Positions 17,557 to 26,038 of a stretch of 47,467 nucleotides of DNA are shown here, piece after piece. Within the stretch, counting starts at the first letter, position 1. The number at the start of each line of letters is the position of its first letter. Source of the DNA: Nocardia carnea (lineage in GTDB: Bacteria > Actinomycetota > Actinomycetes > Mycobacteriales > Mycobacteriaceae). The notes under the pieces are model-generated. The model was not told the DNA's origin. It saw only the letters and a list, made by a program, of their open reading frames with translations, and did not search any database. A program made the position numbers and the translations under genes. Location of the stretch: assembly GCF_029868325.1 (NCBI RefSeq), contig NZ_JARWNW010000108.1, forward strand, positions 1-47,467, read 5' to 3'.

Positions 17557-18411
17557 ATGACCGCATCCGCACCCGCCACCTGGTTCGTGACCGGCACCTC
17601 CCGGGGGCTCGGACTGGAACTGGTGAAGCAACTGCTCGACCGTGGCGACAATGTCACCGCCACCACCCGCAGCGCCGAACGACTGTATGCCGGGCTGGCC
17701 GGAGCCGACACCAGCCGGCTGCTCGTACTCACCGTCGATCTCGCCGACGAGACACAGGTGCGCGATGCCGTGCGGCATACGCTCGACCGCTTCGGCGCAG
17801 TGGACGTGGTGGTGAACAACGCGGGCTACGGCTATCTGGCGGCCATCGAGGAGGTATCCGACAGCGCGGCCCGGCAGATGTTCGACATCCAGGTCTTCGG
17901 GGCATGGAACGTCCTGCGCGCGGTACTGCCGCATCTGCGCGCTCGCCGCCGGGGCCATATCGTCAATATCTCGTCGATCCTCGGCCTGACCACGATGCCG
18001 GGCTGGGGCCTGTACAGCGCGGGGAAGTTCGCGCTCGAGGCAATGAGCGAAGCGCTGGCGGCCGAGGTCGCCGATGCCGGGGTCCGGGTCGCTCTGGTGG
18101 AGCCCGGCTACTTCCGGACCGATTTCCTCACCACCGATTCGCTGGCGCTGCCTTCGGTCACTACGGACGGTTACGAGCCGATCCGGGAGATGACCCGCGA
18201 TCATCTGGCGCTGCAGGGCACGCAACTCGGTGACCCGGTGCGTGGCGTCCACGCGATCCTGGAACTGGTCGACCGTGGTGACGGGCCACTACGCCAGGCT
18301 CTCGGCTCCGACGCGCACGCGTTCGCATCGGCGAAGGTGGAGTCACTGCGTGCGGACCTCGAAACGGGTAAGGATCTGGCCATGAGCACTGATTTCCCGC
18401 AGTATCTGTGA
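17557..18411 (+). CDS. Short-chain dehydrogenase/reductase (SDR)
   Basis: 284 residues; AGGAG lies about 10 bp before the ATG. The classical SDR features are all present: cofactor loop TGTSRGLG (12-19), NNAG (87-90), catalytic S139/S140, Y153 and K157 in YSAGK. D61 in VDLAD after the third strand fits adenine contact, and R38 after the second strand suggests NADP(H) preference. It belongs to the group of SDRs next to MmyB-like regulators, whose physiological substrates are mostly unknown. Confidence 0.9.
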   Translation: MTASAPATWFVTGTSRGLGLELVKQLLDRGDNVTATTRSAERLYAGLAGADTSRLLVLTVDLADETQVRDAVRHTLDRFGAVDVVVNNAGYGYLAAIEEVSDSAARQMFDIQVFGAWNVLRAVLPHLRARRRGHIVNISSILGLTTMPGWGLYSAGKFALEAMSEALAAEVADAGVRVALVEPGYFRTDFLTTDSLALPSVTTDGYEPIREMTRDHLALQGTQLGDPVRGVHAILELVDRGDGPLRQALGSDAHAFASAKVESLRADLETGKDLAMSTDFPQYL

Positions 18412-18537
18412 GCAGCGCGCAGCCCACGGCATCGTCGACTTGGACCAAGCGTCCACCGGGGGCAGAAACCTCATCCAGCGGCCGGCTCGTCCGCCATCGA
18501 GTGCGGCGTAGGATTGCGGGCGGTAGAGGTTGCCCCT

Positions 18538-19482
18538 ATGCAACAGCGATGGTGGGTGTGGACAGCCGCGTTCCTGACGACACTGGGGATGTGCGCGGTG
18601 GTCGCGTGCGGTGGTGGCACCCGAACCGACCGCGCTCCTCCCGTCCCGGGCACAACCTCCCCGGTAGGGGAGCCCGTGCTGGTCGCGAAGATAGACAACA
18701 GTCCGCAGGCACGGCCACCGGTAGGGCTCGAAGCCGCCGATGTGGTCTACGTCGAACCTGTCGAGGGTGGTTTGAGCCGGTTGGCCGCCGTGTTCTCGAC
18801 CCATCAACCCCCGGTGATCGGACCTGTCCGCAGCGCGCGGGAAACGGATCTGACGCTGTTGGCGCAGTTCGGCAATCCGACGCTCGCCTCCTCCGGTGCC
18901 GCACCTGAGCTGCTTGCCTCCGTCGATCGGTCCTCGCTCCAGAACGCCTCGGCCGAGCGGCTACCTACCGCGTACTTCCGCGACTACAGTCGCGCCGCAC
19001 CGCACAACCTGTTCGTCCGCTCGGAACAATTGCCCGAAGGCGGCGACTGGCCGCAGGCTGCGCAACTGCATTTCGGTCCGACGCCGCCCGGTGGCGAGCC
19101 CACGCAACATCAGGAAGCCCGGTATCCGGCCACGGTGATCGGTTTCGACTGGTCACCCGGCGACCACCAGTGGCTGATATCCATGGACGGTGCCGCCTAC
19201 ACCGGTGCCGATACCGGACGGGTCATGGCGGGTACGGTCGTGCTGCAGAGCGTGCCGGTGTCCAACTCGGCTATCAGCGACGTCGCAGGCAGCGTCTCAC
19301 CGCTGGCCGAGACGACCGGCAGCGGTCAGGCACTCGTACTACGGGACGGTCAAGCGTTCCCGGCCGAATGGTCCCGGCCCTCCCCATCTGCAGGCACGAC
19401 CTATACATCCCCCACCGGCACACCTATCCCGTTTGCGCCGGGGCAGGTCTGGACAGTCCTGGTTCCAGCACAGCTCTGGTAA
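18538..19482 (+). CDS. DUF3048 (YerB-like) lipoprotein
   Basis: 314 residues from the ATG at 18538 with AGAGG 8 bp upstream. A signal peptide ends in the lipobox VVAC followed by GGG, so the protein should be lipid-anchored outside the membrane. The N-terminal domain has the DUF3048 pattern VLVAKIDNSPQARPPVGLEAADVVYVEPVEGG (read in pieces, about residues 48-78) and IGPVRSARETD. The C-terminal half has the second family domain ending FAPGQVWTVLVP. Function in the family is undefined. A decayed paralogue with matching upstream sequence lies at 24671-25170. Confidence 0.88.
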   Translation: MQQRWWVWTAAFLTTLGMCAVVACGGGTRTDRAPPVPGTTSPVGEPVLVAKIDNSPQARPPVGLEAADVVYVEPVEGGLSRLAAVFSTHQPPVIGPVRSARETDLTLLAQFGNPTLASSGAAPELLASVDRSSLQNASAERLPTAYFRDYSRAAPHNLFVRSEQLPEGGDWPQAAQLHFGPTPPGGEPTQHQEARYPATVIGFDWSPGDHQWLISMDGAAYTGADTGRVMAGTVVLQSVPVSNSAISDVAGSVSPLAETTGSGQALVLRDGQAFPAEWSRPSPSAGTTYTSPTGTPIPFAPGQVWTVLVPAQLW

Positions 19483-19539
19483 CCGCGACGGCGCTGCCTC
19501 CACCAGTCCTCTACACCGACGGCAGGATCCCCCCGCGGC

Positions 19540-19917
19540 TCAGTGCATGGCCGGAGGATCGTATTTGGGCTGGTAGACGGTGATCTCCCCGGCTCCCGGA
19601 ACCTTGACGCCCACCGTGAAACCCCAGCTCTGCTCCGCCGGCGGACCGGTGAACTCGGCGCCTTTCGCGGACAGTTCACTCATGGTCGCGGCGAGGTCGT
19701 CGCACATGAACGACACATCGAATCGTTGGTCGGTGACGCCCACCTCGCCCTCGTACTCCCACGAGCTGGAGTGTGCGCCGAGCTCGCTGGGGCCGGTCTC
19801 GAAAATCAACCATCCGCCCCCGGTATCGACCCCCGGCAGCCCGAGCACATCACGGCAGAAGGCGCGAGCGGCCTCGGGATCTTCGCAGTAGATCAAGGTG
19901 TGCAGCCCGGTGAGCAT
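19540..19917 (-). CDS. VOC family protein (glyoxalase/dioxygenase superfamily)
   Basis: 125 residues. TLIYCEDPEAARAFCRDVLGLP is a clear VOC beta-alpha unit and the C-terminal AGEITVYQPKYDPP gives the closing strands. It is convergent with the DUF3048 gene, separated by 57 bp. Enzymatic role unknown. Confidence 0.85.
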   Translation of the reverse strand: MLTGLHTLIYCEDPEAARAFCRDVLGLPGVDTGGGWLIFETGPSELGAHSSSWEYEGEVGVTDQRFDVSFMCDDLAATMSELSAKGAEFTGPPAEQSWGFTVGVKVPGAGEITVYQPKYDPPAMH

Positions 19918-20254
19918 GGGCCGAGCGTACTCGCGTACACACGCCTCCGGCCCGACCCGGAGTTATGCGTTGTGTCGCCACTGCCGGACTGCCGAAGCGG
20001 CAGTCCAGGCCGCTTTCGCCGCGGCGTCGATATTCGAGTGGAGTACCCCGTTCCCGCCCTCGCCGTCGCGGATCCGCACCCGGTTGTGTGATGTGCGCTG
20101 TGCACTTTCACCTGTGCGCATTGCTGGGCTGCGATGTGGGTAGGGGAGTCGAACCCCTCGCACTGCCCTCCGTGCGCCAGGAGGTGACCGAATACCCGTC
20201 GGTCCAGCGGGTCGGTGCGCGCCTCCGTGCCGGCTACCTGCTCCACTACTCTGC
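19918..20254. other. Intergenic region with hairpin and tRNA-arm-like element
   Basis: About 340 bp without a supported gene. It contains a perfect 9 bp stem-loop at 19986-20006 and, on the minus strand at 20142-20158, a 17 base element with the exact form of a tRNA T-arm (AGGGG-TTCGACT-CCCCT). No complete tRNA can be folded around it. Confidence 0.4.
19986..20006. terminator. Stem-loop, possible terminator
   Basis: GGACTGCCG-AAG-CGGCAGTCC forms a perfect 9 bp stem with a 3 base loop. It is about 250 bp past the end of the DIP1984-type gene (minus strand) and has no U-tract, so a terminator role is only possible. Confidence 0.35.
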
Positions 20255-20725
20255 TCAGTCCAGGAGGTCGACCTCCCAATTGGCCCGCTGGATCCGGACA
20301 TCCAGTTCACGCAGTTGCGCGGCGAGCCCATCGGCCCGGGTTCGCAGTTCTGCGACCGGTAGCGCGGACAGGATCTTCAACTCCGACCGCAACTGCCGTG
20401 TGTAACCGCCGCGGTTCTTGCCCGCAGCAGCGTCCGCGGCGTCGGTGATCACCGAATGCTGTAGCCGGAGTGCGTCCCGGCGGGCGAGTGCATCGGTCAG
20501 CGTACCGTCCGCACCGATAGTCGTGGCGGCGTTGGTGCGGTTGATCCGACGAACCAGTACCTCGTACTCCGCGAGTACCGCGCCGGCTTCTTCGAGCAAC
20601 GCTGCGGCATCCTCGGCGGGTTCCTCGCCCTCCTGGTACCGGGCGTTGCCCACGATCCGGGCACGCAATTGTTCGACACGGCGCGCTGCGTCCGCACGCA
20701 ACGACAGAGCCTCTGCCAGCTTCAT
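20255..20725 (-). CDS. DIP1984 family protein (septicolysin-like)
   Basis: 156 residues; AGGGGGAA precedes the ATG. The family pattern is plain: MKLAEALSLRADAARRVEQLR, then VRRINRTNAATT, LTDALARRDALRLQHSVI and a final LRELDVRIQRANWEVDLL. The protein is almost all helical and probably forms coiled coils. Members are named after a Corynebacterium protein and a reported septicolysin, but a cell-lytic activity is not established generally. It follows the small lipoprotein gene by 171 bp on the same strand. Confidence 0.85.
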   Translation of the reverse strand: MKLAEALSLRADAARRVEQLRARIVGNARYQEGEEPAEDAAALLEEAGAVLAEYEVLVRRINRTNAATTIGADGTLTDALARRDALRLQHSVITDAADAAAGKNRGGYTRQLRSELKILSALPVAELRTRADGLAAQLRELDVRIQRANWEVDLLD

Positions 20726-20896
20726 TTCCCCCTGCTTTCGATCTCGGCCACGAGCTGTCGATTATGGCCTGAGGCCTTCGGGGAATCCTATTCGGTACAA
20801 GCGCGCGCTGCTGCCGTTCGTACCCATAGAGGTGCTGAGTGCGAAGACAAGTGAAGCCGCACTGCGGTATCCGCGAGTGCGGGCGACCACGACGGA

Positions 20897-21388
20897 TCAT
20901 GTATCGAACAACTGGAGATGCACGAACCGGGTCGACAAGTCCCGTTCGTCCACAATGATGTGCCGGTTGACCGATTTGCCCGCAGTGTTCCGGAAGGTAT
21001 CCGCCGCCCTCAGAACCATCGGCGAGGTCTCCAGCGGGGGACCCGCGATCGTGGTGTCGGTGACGTTGGACGCCTTGGTCAGCGGCGTAGAGAATTTCGA
21101 CCCGGCCAGCAGCTGCTCGAGACCCTGCGGATCCGTCGACACCGCCAGCCGGTAGAGCGTGTCGATCCCGTTCTCGGTTCCGGCGTCCAGCACGGTGGCA
21201 TTCGCCGGTATGACTATTCCGGCGAATTCGTAAGCTTCCCTGACGATATCGGTGGTATCGGCAACCCGGCTCGTTTCGGTCCGTCGGCCGATGTCCCGGC
21301 TTTCGCTGCCGCACCCGGTAGTTCCGACTACCACGGCTACGAGAGCGGCCAGAGCACCGGCCGTTTTCCTCCGGCGGGTACTGTCCAT
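20897..21388 (-). CDS. Small lipoprotein, unknown function
   Basis: 163 residues with GGGAGGAAG just before the ATG. Residues 1-26 form a lipoprotein signal: basic STRRRK, a hydrophobic Ala/Val core and VVGTTGC with C26. The mature part has no recognised domain; it looks like a small alpha/beta domain with AGIVIPANATVLDAGTENG. Exported and membrane-anchored. A gene fragment ends 21 bp upstream on the same strand, so an original operon partner may have been lost. Confidence 0.75.
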   Translation of the reverse strand: MDSTRRRKTAGALAALVAVVVGTTGCGSESRDIGRRTETSRVADTTDIVREAYEFAGIVIPANATVLDAGTENGIDTLYRLAVSTDPQGLEQLLAGSKFSTPLTKASNVTDTTIAGPPLETSPMVLRAADTFRNTAGKSVNRHIIVDERDLSTRFVHLQLFDT

Positions 21389-21409
21389 GATCTTCCTCCC
21401 CGGCTGGGA

Positions 21410-21655
21410 TCAATGCTCTCGCGCGGCACGCCGTGCAGGTCCACCGTCGTCGGCTGTCGCCCGTAGTGCTGTCAGAGCCTCGACGGACAAACGCGGATCG
21501 ACCGGCCGAGGGGCGGGATCAACCACTCCCGTGAGAGCGAAGTCGGGGACATATCGGTGATACCACGCACCGTGTTTCAAGATAAAACGCTGGACGACAT
21601 CGTTGTTCGGTGTGAGCGTTGTTGAACGCTGCTGGCCGTCGACCTTCTTTCCGAG
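21410..21655 (-). pseudogene. C-terminal fragment of an unidentified protein
   Basis: A frame of about 80 codons ends at 21410 with TGA and has no credible start codon or ribosome-binding site. The readable part includes NNDVVQRFILKHGAWYHRYVPDFALTG and then VDPRLSVEALTALRATADDG. I do not recognise it. Its end lies 21 bp before the lipoprotein gene, suggesting that a larger gene was cut here when the adjoining debris formed. Confidence 0.35.
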
Positions 21656-21720
21656 GTGACGGGTGTGGTATATCAGGCAGCCAGAAGAGGAATGTGTCGC
21701 GGGGCGGTCAACTCGGCGTG

Positions 21721-21978
21721 TCACTGCACCGCGACCTGGACGCCGCCGGAGAACATCGAATCGTGGAACTCCAGGGCGGCCGCCCGGGTGCCGACCGGGA
21801 CGTCGAAGGCGAGGATCACGGAGAACTTGTTGCCGGGGTTGATTTCGGAGTGCACGTCGTCGTTGAGGTAGATCTCGGCCTCGGTGTCGTTGGTGAATTC
21901 GCGGCCCTGGGCGTCGATGAGTTTCTGGTTGCTGCCGAAGTAGGACTGCGGCTGGTCGCTGGTGTTGGTGACGTGCGG
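21721..21978 (-). pseudogene. C-terminal fragment of a DUF4352 protein
   Basis: Minus-strand codons from about 21978 to the TGA at 21721-21723 read VTNTSDQPQSYFGSNQKLID and continue through FTNDTEAEIYLNDD to a final FSGGVQVAVQ. This is the second half of a DUF4352 immunoglobulin-like domain. The upstream half, signal sequence and start are absent. The sequence before it is a helicase fragment in another frame, so this is one side of a deletion or recombination scar. It is not a copy of the intact DUF4352 gene at 23509. Confidence 0.65.
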
Positions 21979-22964
21979 CGATCCAGGCCGGTGTCACGAT
22001 CCGCCAGCCAGTCCGGCAACTCGACCCGGGTTTCCTCGATGAGCGATTCTTTCCCGAACACCTCACCGAACACCGTATGGGCGAACTCGAGCATGGCCGT
22101 CGGTTCACCCCCACCGCCGAGCGTCGCCGAGGTGGCCACCGGAGTGATCCGGCCCAGCGGCCGCGCCCGGTCCCCGTCGGTCCAATACGACTTCACAGCC
22201 AACCCGAGCCGCCTCAGCAGCATTGCGACATCGGTGCCCTGGGCGCCGTCGTAGGTATGGAACTCGTCGAGCACCACATACTGCAACGAATCCGCCGACT
22301 GCCGCCACATCGCGGCCCGGTCGGGGCGCAGCAGCAGGTGATCGAGCATCTTGTAGTTGGTGAGCAGGATATCCGGCGGCGAATCGTGCATGAGCCGCCG
22401 ATCGGTGATCAGCCCCTCCGCCGACACCAGCGTCCGCCCGCCCGAGCTCTGCTCGCCGGTGTACAGGCCGGCGGTGACACCCGACAGCTCCGGATGCGCG
22501 CTGATCAACCGCGCCAGCCGCTGCTCCTGGTCCTTGGCCAGCGCATTCATCGGGTAGATGATCAGGGCCTTCATCCCGGCAACGCCCTGCTTCTTGGCGC
22601 GTACGACATGATCGAGAATCGGGATGAGGAACGACTCCGTCTTACCGGAGCCGGTGCCGGTGGTCACCAGCGTCGGCTGGGGCCGCGCCTGAAATTTGGT
22701 CGACAACCGCTCGAACGCCTTGGCCTGATGGCCGTACGGTACGAACTTGTCCGGCAACCAATCCAGGTGCATACCCCAGTTGCCGCGCGCCGGTGCGAAG
22801 GGCAGACGTAACCGGACGTAGGGGCCCTTGAACATGCCGTCCCGGGCGTCACCGACGAAATCGGTGAGCGCGGCCTGGGTATCCGGATCGGTGAGCGCGA
22901 AGGTGGTCGCGAGGTAATCGGTCAAACCTTCACGCAGCCGGTTGGCCTGCAAGGTAGGTAGGAG
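21979..22964 (-). pseudogene. N-terminal fragment of a large DEAD/DEAH-box helicase
   Basis: About 328 codons show an SF2 helicase N-terminus: LLPTLQANRLREGLTDYLATTF, FKGPYVRLRLPFAPA, a Q-motif-like FVPYGHQAKAFERL, Walker A TTGTGSGKT (around 22640-22670), the Ia block IYPMNALAKDQEQRL, DEFH box in VVLDEFHTYDG (around 22255-22280) and SATLGGGG. Proteins with this start usually run to well over 1000 residues. Here it stops at about 21979, where the DUF4352 fragment begins, and its normal start codon is missing upstream of 22964. The second RecA domain is gone, so it cannot be an active helicase. Such helicases occur in defence islands. Confidence 0.75.
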
Positions 22965-23508
22965 AGCCCCACAGATGCTCCTGAGTTGTCGGTCGACGCG
23001 GCGAGACGGGCGGATCATGCAGCCCGCTGACCAGTTATTTCGCCGTCGGGCATCTTTTCGGATGTTAGCCCAGCTCGCTCTGGCATGCCGTTGATGTGCG
23101 ATCACCCAGAAGCTCGGCCGAACTGGATCGGCTGATGGACAAGCACAACCTTCTTCAAAACAAGCACATACCGTTGCGATTCCCCATTCAGAAGTTTCGC
23201 TCGGCCATGGAGATAGCGACCAGCGTGGACCCGGATATGTCGGCAGGGCGGGTCGGCCCCGATCCGTCCTCTGCGCTTCCGCTGCTGGTTCAGATGATGA
23301 CCGGCGAACCGTAGCGAGAGCTTCCCCTTGATCGTCGACGTCGGGCGAGCCGGCGAGACCGATCCTGCAGCGTGAGACCGTAGTACTCGACGTCGTAATC
23401 ACCGTTGCGCTGGATCCCCTTAGCTGCAAGCCATGGCCGTGACCACGTTGGGCCTCCGGCGAACCGGTCGGCGGAGGCCCTGCGGGTGGTCCGGTCGTCC
23501 GGAAGCGC
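22965..23508. other. Non-coding or decayed stretch
   Basis: About 540 bp between the helicase fragment and the DUF4352 gene. A plus-strand frame at 23096-23314 (72 codons) has no ribosome-binding site and no recognisable features. GC content drops around 23140-23200 compared with the neighbours, a possible trace of foreign DNA. I see no supportable gene. Confidence 0.4.
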
Positions 23509-24363
23509 TCAGTTCACGGCGACGAATACCTTGTCGGAGAACATTGTGGGTTCAACGGCAAGAGTGCCTTGGGTCGCCGATGCGGCAGGCACTGTGAAGA
23601 CCACGTTGCCGGTGGTCGATGCTCCCTGGAACAGGGGGCTGAGTGTATCGAGTGAATCGGGAGCGACGACGCTGTTGTCGTAGGAGTTCACGGTGTTGCC
23701 GTCGGCAGTCACGTACGTGATCGTCGTGAAGGGCGTTTCGCCCTGTGGGTCGGAGCCGGTGTAGGTGATGGTGACGTCGGCCAGGAGATACTGGGAGCCG
23801 GCAGGGGGTGGATCGTTGAACGTGTTCTCCTCGGCGACAGCGTCGTTTGCGTCGGGTGTGACGCTGTTGACGGTCACCTGCCAGTCGCCTTCGGTGATCA
23901 CCGATCCCAGTGGGTACGGGTTCGTTCGGGTGCCCTGATCCGCTGAGGTGTCCTGGTCCCCGGCGTCGAGGTCGGCTTCCTGGGCGGGTGCGCCCGGGGT
24001 GGCAACGGATACGTCACCGCTGCCGAAGGACTCCTCGAACGCATCGGAGACCACGGCGAAAAAGACGATGAAGCCGACGACCGTACCGACGACCGAAATG
24101 ATGATGGCGGCAACGCTGGTGCCCTTGGTCTTACCGGCCTGGCACACGCCCACGATGCCGAGAATGAATGCGATCGGCAGCAGGATCCAGCCGACGAGCA
24201 GAGCCCCGGGGATGCAGGCGAAGACGAAGCCGAGGACGGCCACAATGACCGCGATGAGCCCGATCGTGTTTCTCTGTTTGTTCGGTGCTGCCGGTGGGCC
24301 CGAATAGGGGCCGGTAGGCGATGCCGGAGGCATCGGTGGGGGTTGAAGGGGAGGGCTGGTCAT
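23509..24363 (-). CDS. DUF4352 membrane-anchored protein
   Basis: 284 residues. After a Pro-rich cytosolic N-terminus (residues 1-30) come hydrophobic helices at about 34-75 (probably two) and 84-105. The outer part has a short acidic linker (DAGDQDTSADQG) and a DUF4352 domain from about 152 to the end: GSVITEGDWQVTVNSV, YLLADVTITYTG, VVFTVPAASAT. DUF4352 domains are immunoglobulin-like and usually extracytoplasmic. GAGG lies 9 bp before the ATG. Function unknown. Confidence 0.82.
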   Translation of the reverse strand: MTSPPLQPPPMPPASPTGPYSGPPAAPNKQRNTIGLIAVIVAVLGFVFACIPGALLVGWILLPIAFILGIVGVCQAGKTKGTSVAAIIISVVGTVVGFIVFFAVVSDAFEESFGSGDVSVATPGAPAQEADLDAGDQDTSADQGTRTNPYPLGSVITEGDWQVTVNSVTPDANDAVAEENTFNDPPPAGSQYLLADVTITYTGSDPQGETPFTTITYVTADGNTVNSYDNSVVAPDSLDTLSPLFQGASTTGNVVFTVPAASATQGTLAVEPTMFSDKVFVAVN

Positions 24364-24670
24364 GGTTGCGCACCTCGGGTTGTGTCCGCAGCTATGCGGT
24401 GGGTTCGGTCAGCACGATTCGCGCTGTGCAGTGGTAATAGCGGCACGTGCGGCGCACGTTACAAACCGGCAGGTTTGAAAATGTAACTATTGGGTAATGG
24501 GCCGGGACATCGCTCCGGACCGACACCACAGTGATCAACCCACTGCGTGGCCGGCGTGACGACGGCATCGGCCGATGCGGCATACAGGCCTCGTCGTCCG
24601 CCGGCCGGCTCGACCACTCCTGGGCGAGTCGTATGCGGCGTAGGCTGGGGTGCGCGTCAGAGGTTGCCCT
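24364..24670. other. Divergent intergenic region
   Basis: About 300 bp upstream of the DUF4352 gene and of the decayed DUF3048 copy. It holds the nested inverted repeat at 24458-24487 and, from about 24590, sequence resembling the upstream region of the intact DUF3048 gene (CGGCCGGCTCG ... GTGCGGCGTAGG-like ... AGAGGTTGCCC). Confidence 0.5.
24458..24487. promoter_or_regulatory. Nested inverted repeat, candidate operator or stem-loop
   Basis: GTTAC...GTAAC outer arms enclose AAACC...GGTTT inner arms, about 95 bp upstream of the DUF4352 start codon. It is locally AT-rich, which suits a promoter or operator. No known regulator site is matched. Confidence 0.35.
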
Positions 24671-25170
24671 ATGCAGCAGCAATGGTGGGTATGGATTGCG
24701 GCGTTCCTGACGACTGTGGGGATGCGCTGTTTTCGTCTGCAGTAGCGGCACCCGGCCCGAGCGCGCTCCTTCCGTACCGGGCTCATGCTCCCGGGTTGGG
24801 GTGCCCGCGCTGGTCGCGAATGTGGACAACAGTTCGGAGGCTGGCCACCGGTCGGGCTCGCAGCCGCTGATGTGGTCGATGTGGAGCCGGTCGAGGGTGG
24901 TGTGAGCCGATTGGCCACCGTGTTCTCAGCCGACAAACCCCCGGTAATCGGCCCCGTCCGAAGTGCGCGGGAAACGGATTTGACGCTGTTGACACAGTTC
25001 GGCAACCCGGTGCCGGCATCTTCTGGCGCGCACCCGAGTTGGTCGCAGCCTTCGACCGATCTCATATACAGAACGCATCGGCCGAGCGGGTGCCTGCGGT
25101 GTGTTTCCGTGATGCCGGGCACCGACACATGGGGCCGCACGAGTTCTGCTACAGCAGCGGATATTTCGAG
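24671..25170 (+). pseudogene. Decayed paralogue of the DUF3048 lipoprotein gene
   Basis: The start ATGCAGCAGCAATGGTGGG and the preceding AGAGGTTGCCC match the intact gene at 18538 closely. The frame meets TAG after 28 codons, just after the signal-peptide region, and the following homology (VEPVEGGVSRLATVFSADKPPVIGPV, SARETDLTLL, and DRSHIQNASAERVPAVCFRD) is spread over different frames. It fades out near 25170, well short of the C-terminal domain. This is a broken, truncated duplicate. Its tail runs in frame into the Crp-type gene, which misleadingly lengthens that frame. Confidence 0.8.
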
Positions 25171-25250
25171 CACAAGACATCGAATTCGACTCGGCCACAG
25201 CATTCGCCATGCTCCATCGACGTCGATCGATTACGCTGTCGCGAGGTCAT

Positions 25251-25267
25251 CACCGTTGAGCACGGTG
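25251..25267. promoter_or_regulatory. Inverted repeat upstream of the Crp/Fnr gene
   Basis: CACCGT-TGAGC-ACGGTG has perfect 6 bp arms, 20 bp before the start codon of the Crp-type regulator. It does not match the CRP consensus TGTGA-N6-TCACA. It may be an operator for the downstream four-gene set. Confidence 0.4.
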
Positions 25268-25287
25268 GCTCACAAGGGGGAACAACA

Positions 25288-25989
25288 CTGAATTCCGACG
25301 CTCTACCTCATTTCGACAGTGAGCGGCTACTGAAAGCGGGTACGCGGCAGCATTGGCCGAGGGGAGCGGTACTGCTCCACGAGGGCGACCTATCCGACAA
25401 CGTCTTGGTGGTCGAACAGGGTTGGGTCAAAGTGAGCTCTTCTGCACCGAGCGGAAAACAGGTTGTCCTGGGTATTCGTGGTCCCGGGGATCTGCTCGGC
25501 GAGCTCAGTGCCGTCGACGGGGGCCCGCGGTCGGCGACGATCACCGCGATCTCGCCGGTGGTCGTCACCACCGTACAGGGTACAGCTTTCCGTGCGTTGC
25601 TGGTCGACGACGGCGCCCTGGCATTCGAACTGTTGCGTACGGTGGTGGGCCGGCTGCGGGAGGCCGACGTACACCGCCTCGACTACGGTGCGTACTCGGT
25701 CACCGAACGGCTTGCCCGGCTACTGCTCGAATACGGCCGGCGGTACGGGCGTACCGATACGGATCGGGTGGTGATCGTTCTACCACTGACCCAGACCGAA
25801 TTGGCCGACGCAGCGAATGCTTCCCGGGAAGCGGTCGCCAAGGCATTCAGAAAACTGCGCATGCTCGGTGCTATCAGGACAGCTCGTCGCTGTGTAGAAC
25901 TGCTGCGGCCCGACCTGCTCGCCGAAGTGGCAGAGGGTCTGCGTCCGAATGTGTATTCGGACGCAGACACGGGTGTTCCGAACCGGTAG
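25288..25989 (+). CDS. Crp/Fnr family regulator with CRP-like nucleotide cassette
   Basis: 233 residues if translation begins at the CTG at 25288, which has AAGGGGG 8 bp upstream; no ATG, GTG or TTG is available in frame nearby, and codons before it belong to the decayed DUF3048 copy. The cNMP-binding domain covers about 15-110. Its cassette G71-E72-L73 ... R81-S82-A83 matches the positions that hold the cyclic nucleotide phosphate and ribose in CRP (E72, R82 there). The HTH is LTQTELADAANASREAVAKAF (168-188). It heads a tight plus-strand set; the cyclase-like gene begins 49 bp after its stop. I infer a cyclic-nucleotide-responsive regulator of this set. Confidence 0.8.
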   Translation: MNSDALPHFDSERLLKAGTRQHWPRGAVLLHEGDLSDNVLVVEQGWVKVSSSAPSGKQVVLGIRGPGDLLGELSAVDGGPRSATITAISPVVVTTVQGTAFRALLVDDGALAFELLRTVVGRLREADVHRLDYGAYSVTERLARLLLEYGRRYGRTDTDRVVIVLPLTQTELADAANASREAVAKAFRKLRMLGAIRTARRCVELLRPDLLAEVAEGLRPNVYSDADTGVPNR

Positions 25990-26038
25990 ACCTGGGAACT
26001 GCCGGATCCGCGGGGTGTCATACAAATCAGGAGAAGTC

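Noticed and set aside
20130..20235. A complete tRNA gene on the minus strand
   Set aside because: The T-arm is perfect, but no acceptor stem, D-arm or 7-base anticodon loop can be paired with it.
23096..23314. A small plus-strand gene of 72 codons
   Set aside because: No ribosome-binding site, no recognisable features and codon use unlike the neighbours.
21816..23429. A 537-residue helicase gene
   Set aside because: Only about 328 codons look like a helicase; both ends are unrelated sequence, and the C-terminal end is an out-of-frame reading of a DUF4352 fragment.
25039..25989. A 316-residue Crp-type protein starting at 25039
   Set aside because: The first 40 or so codons are the in-frame tail of the decayed DUF3048 copy; Crp homology starts at the CTG at 25288.
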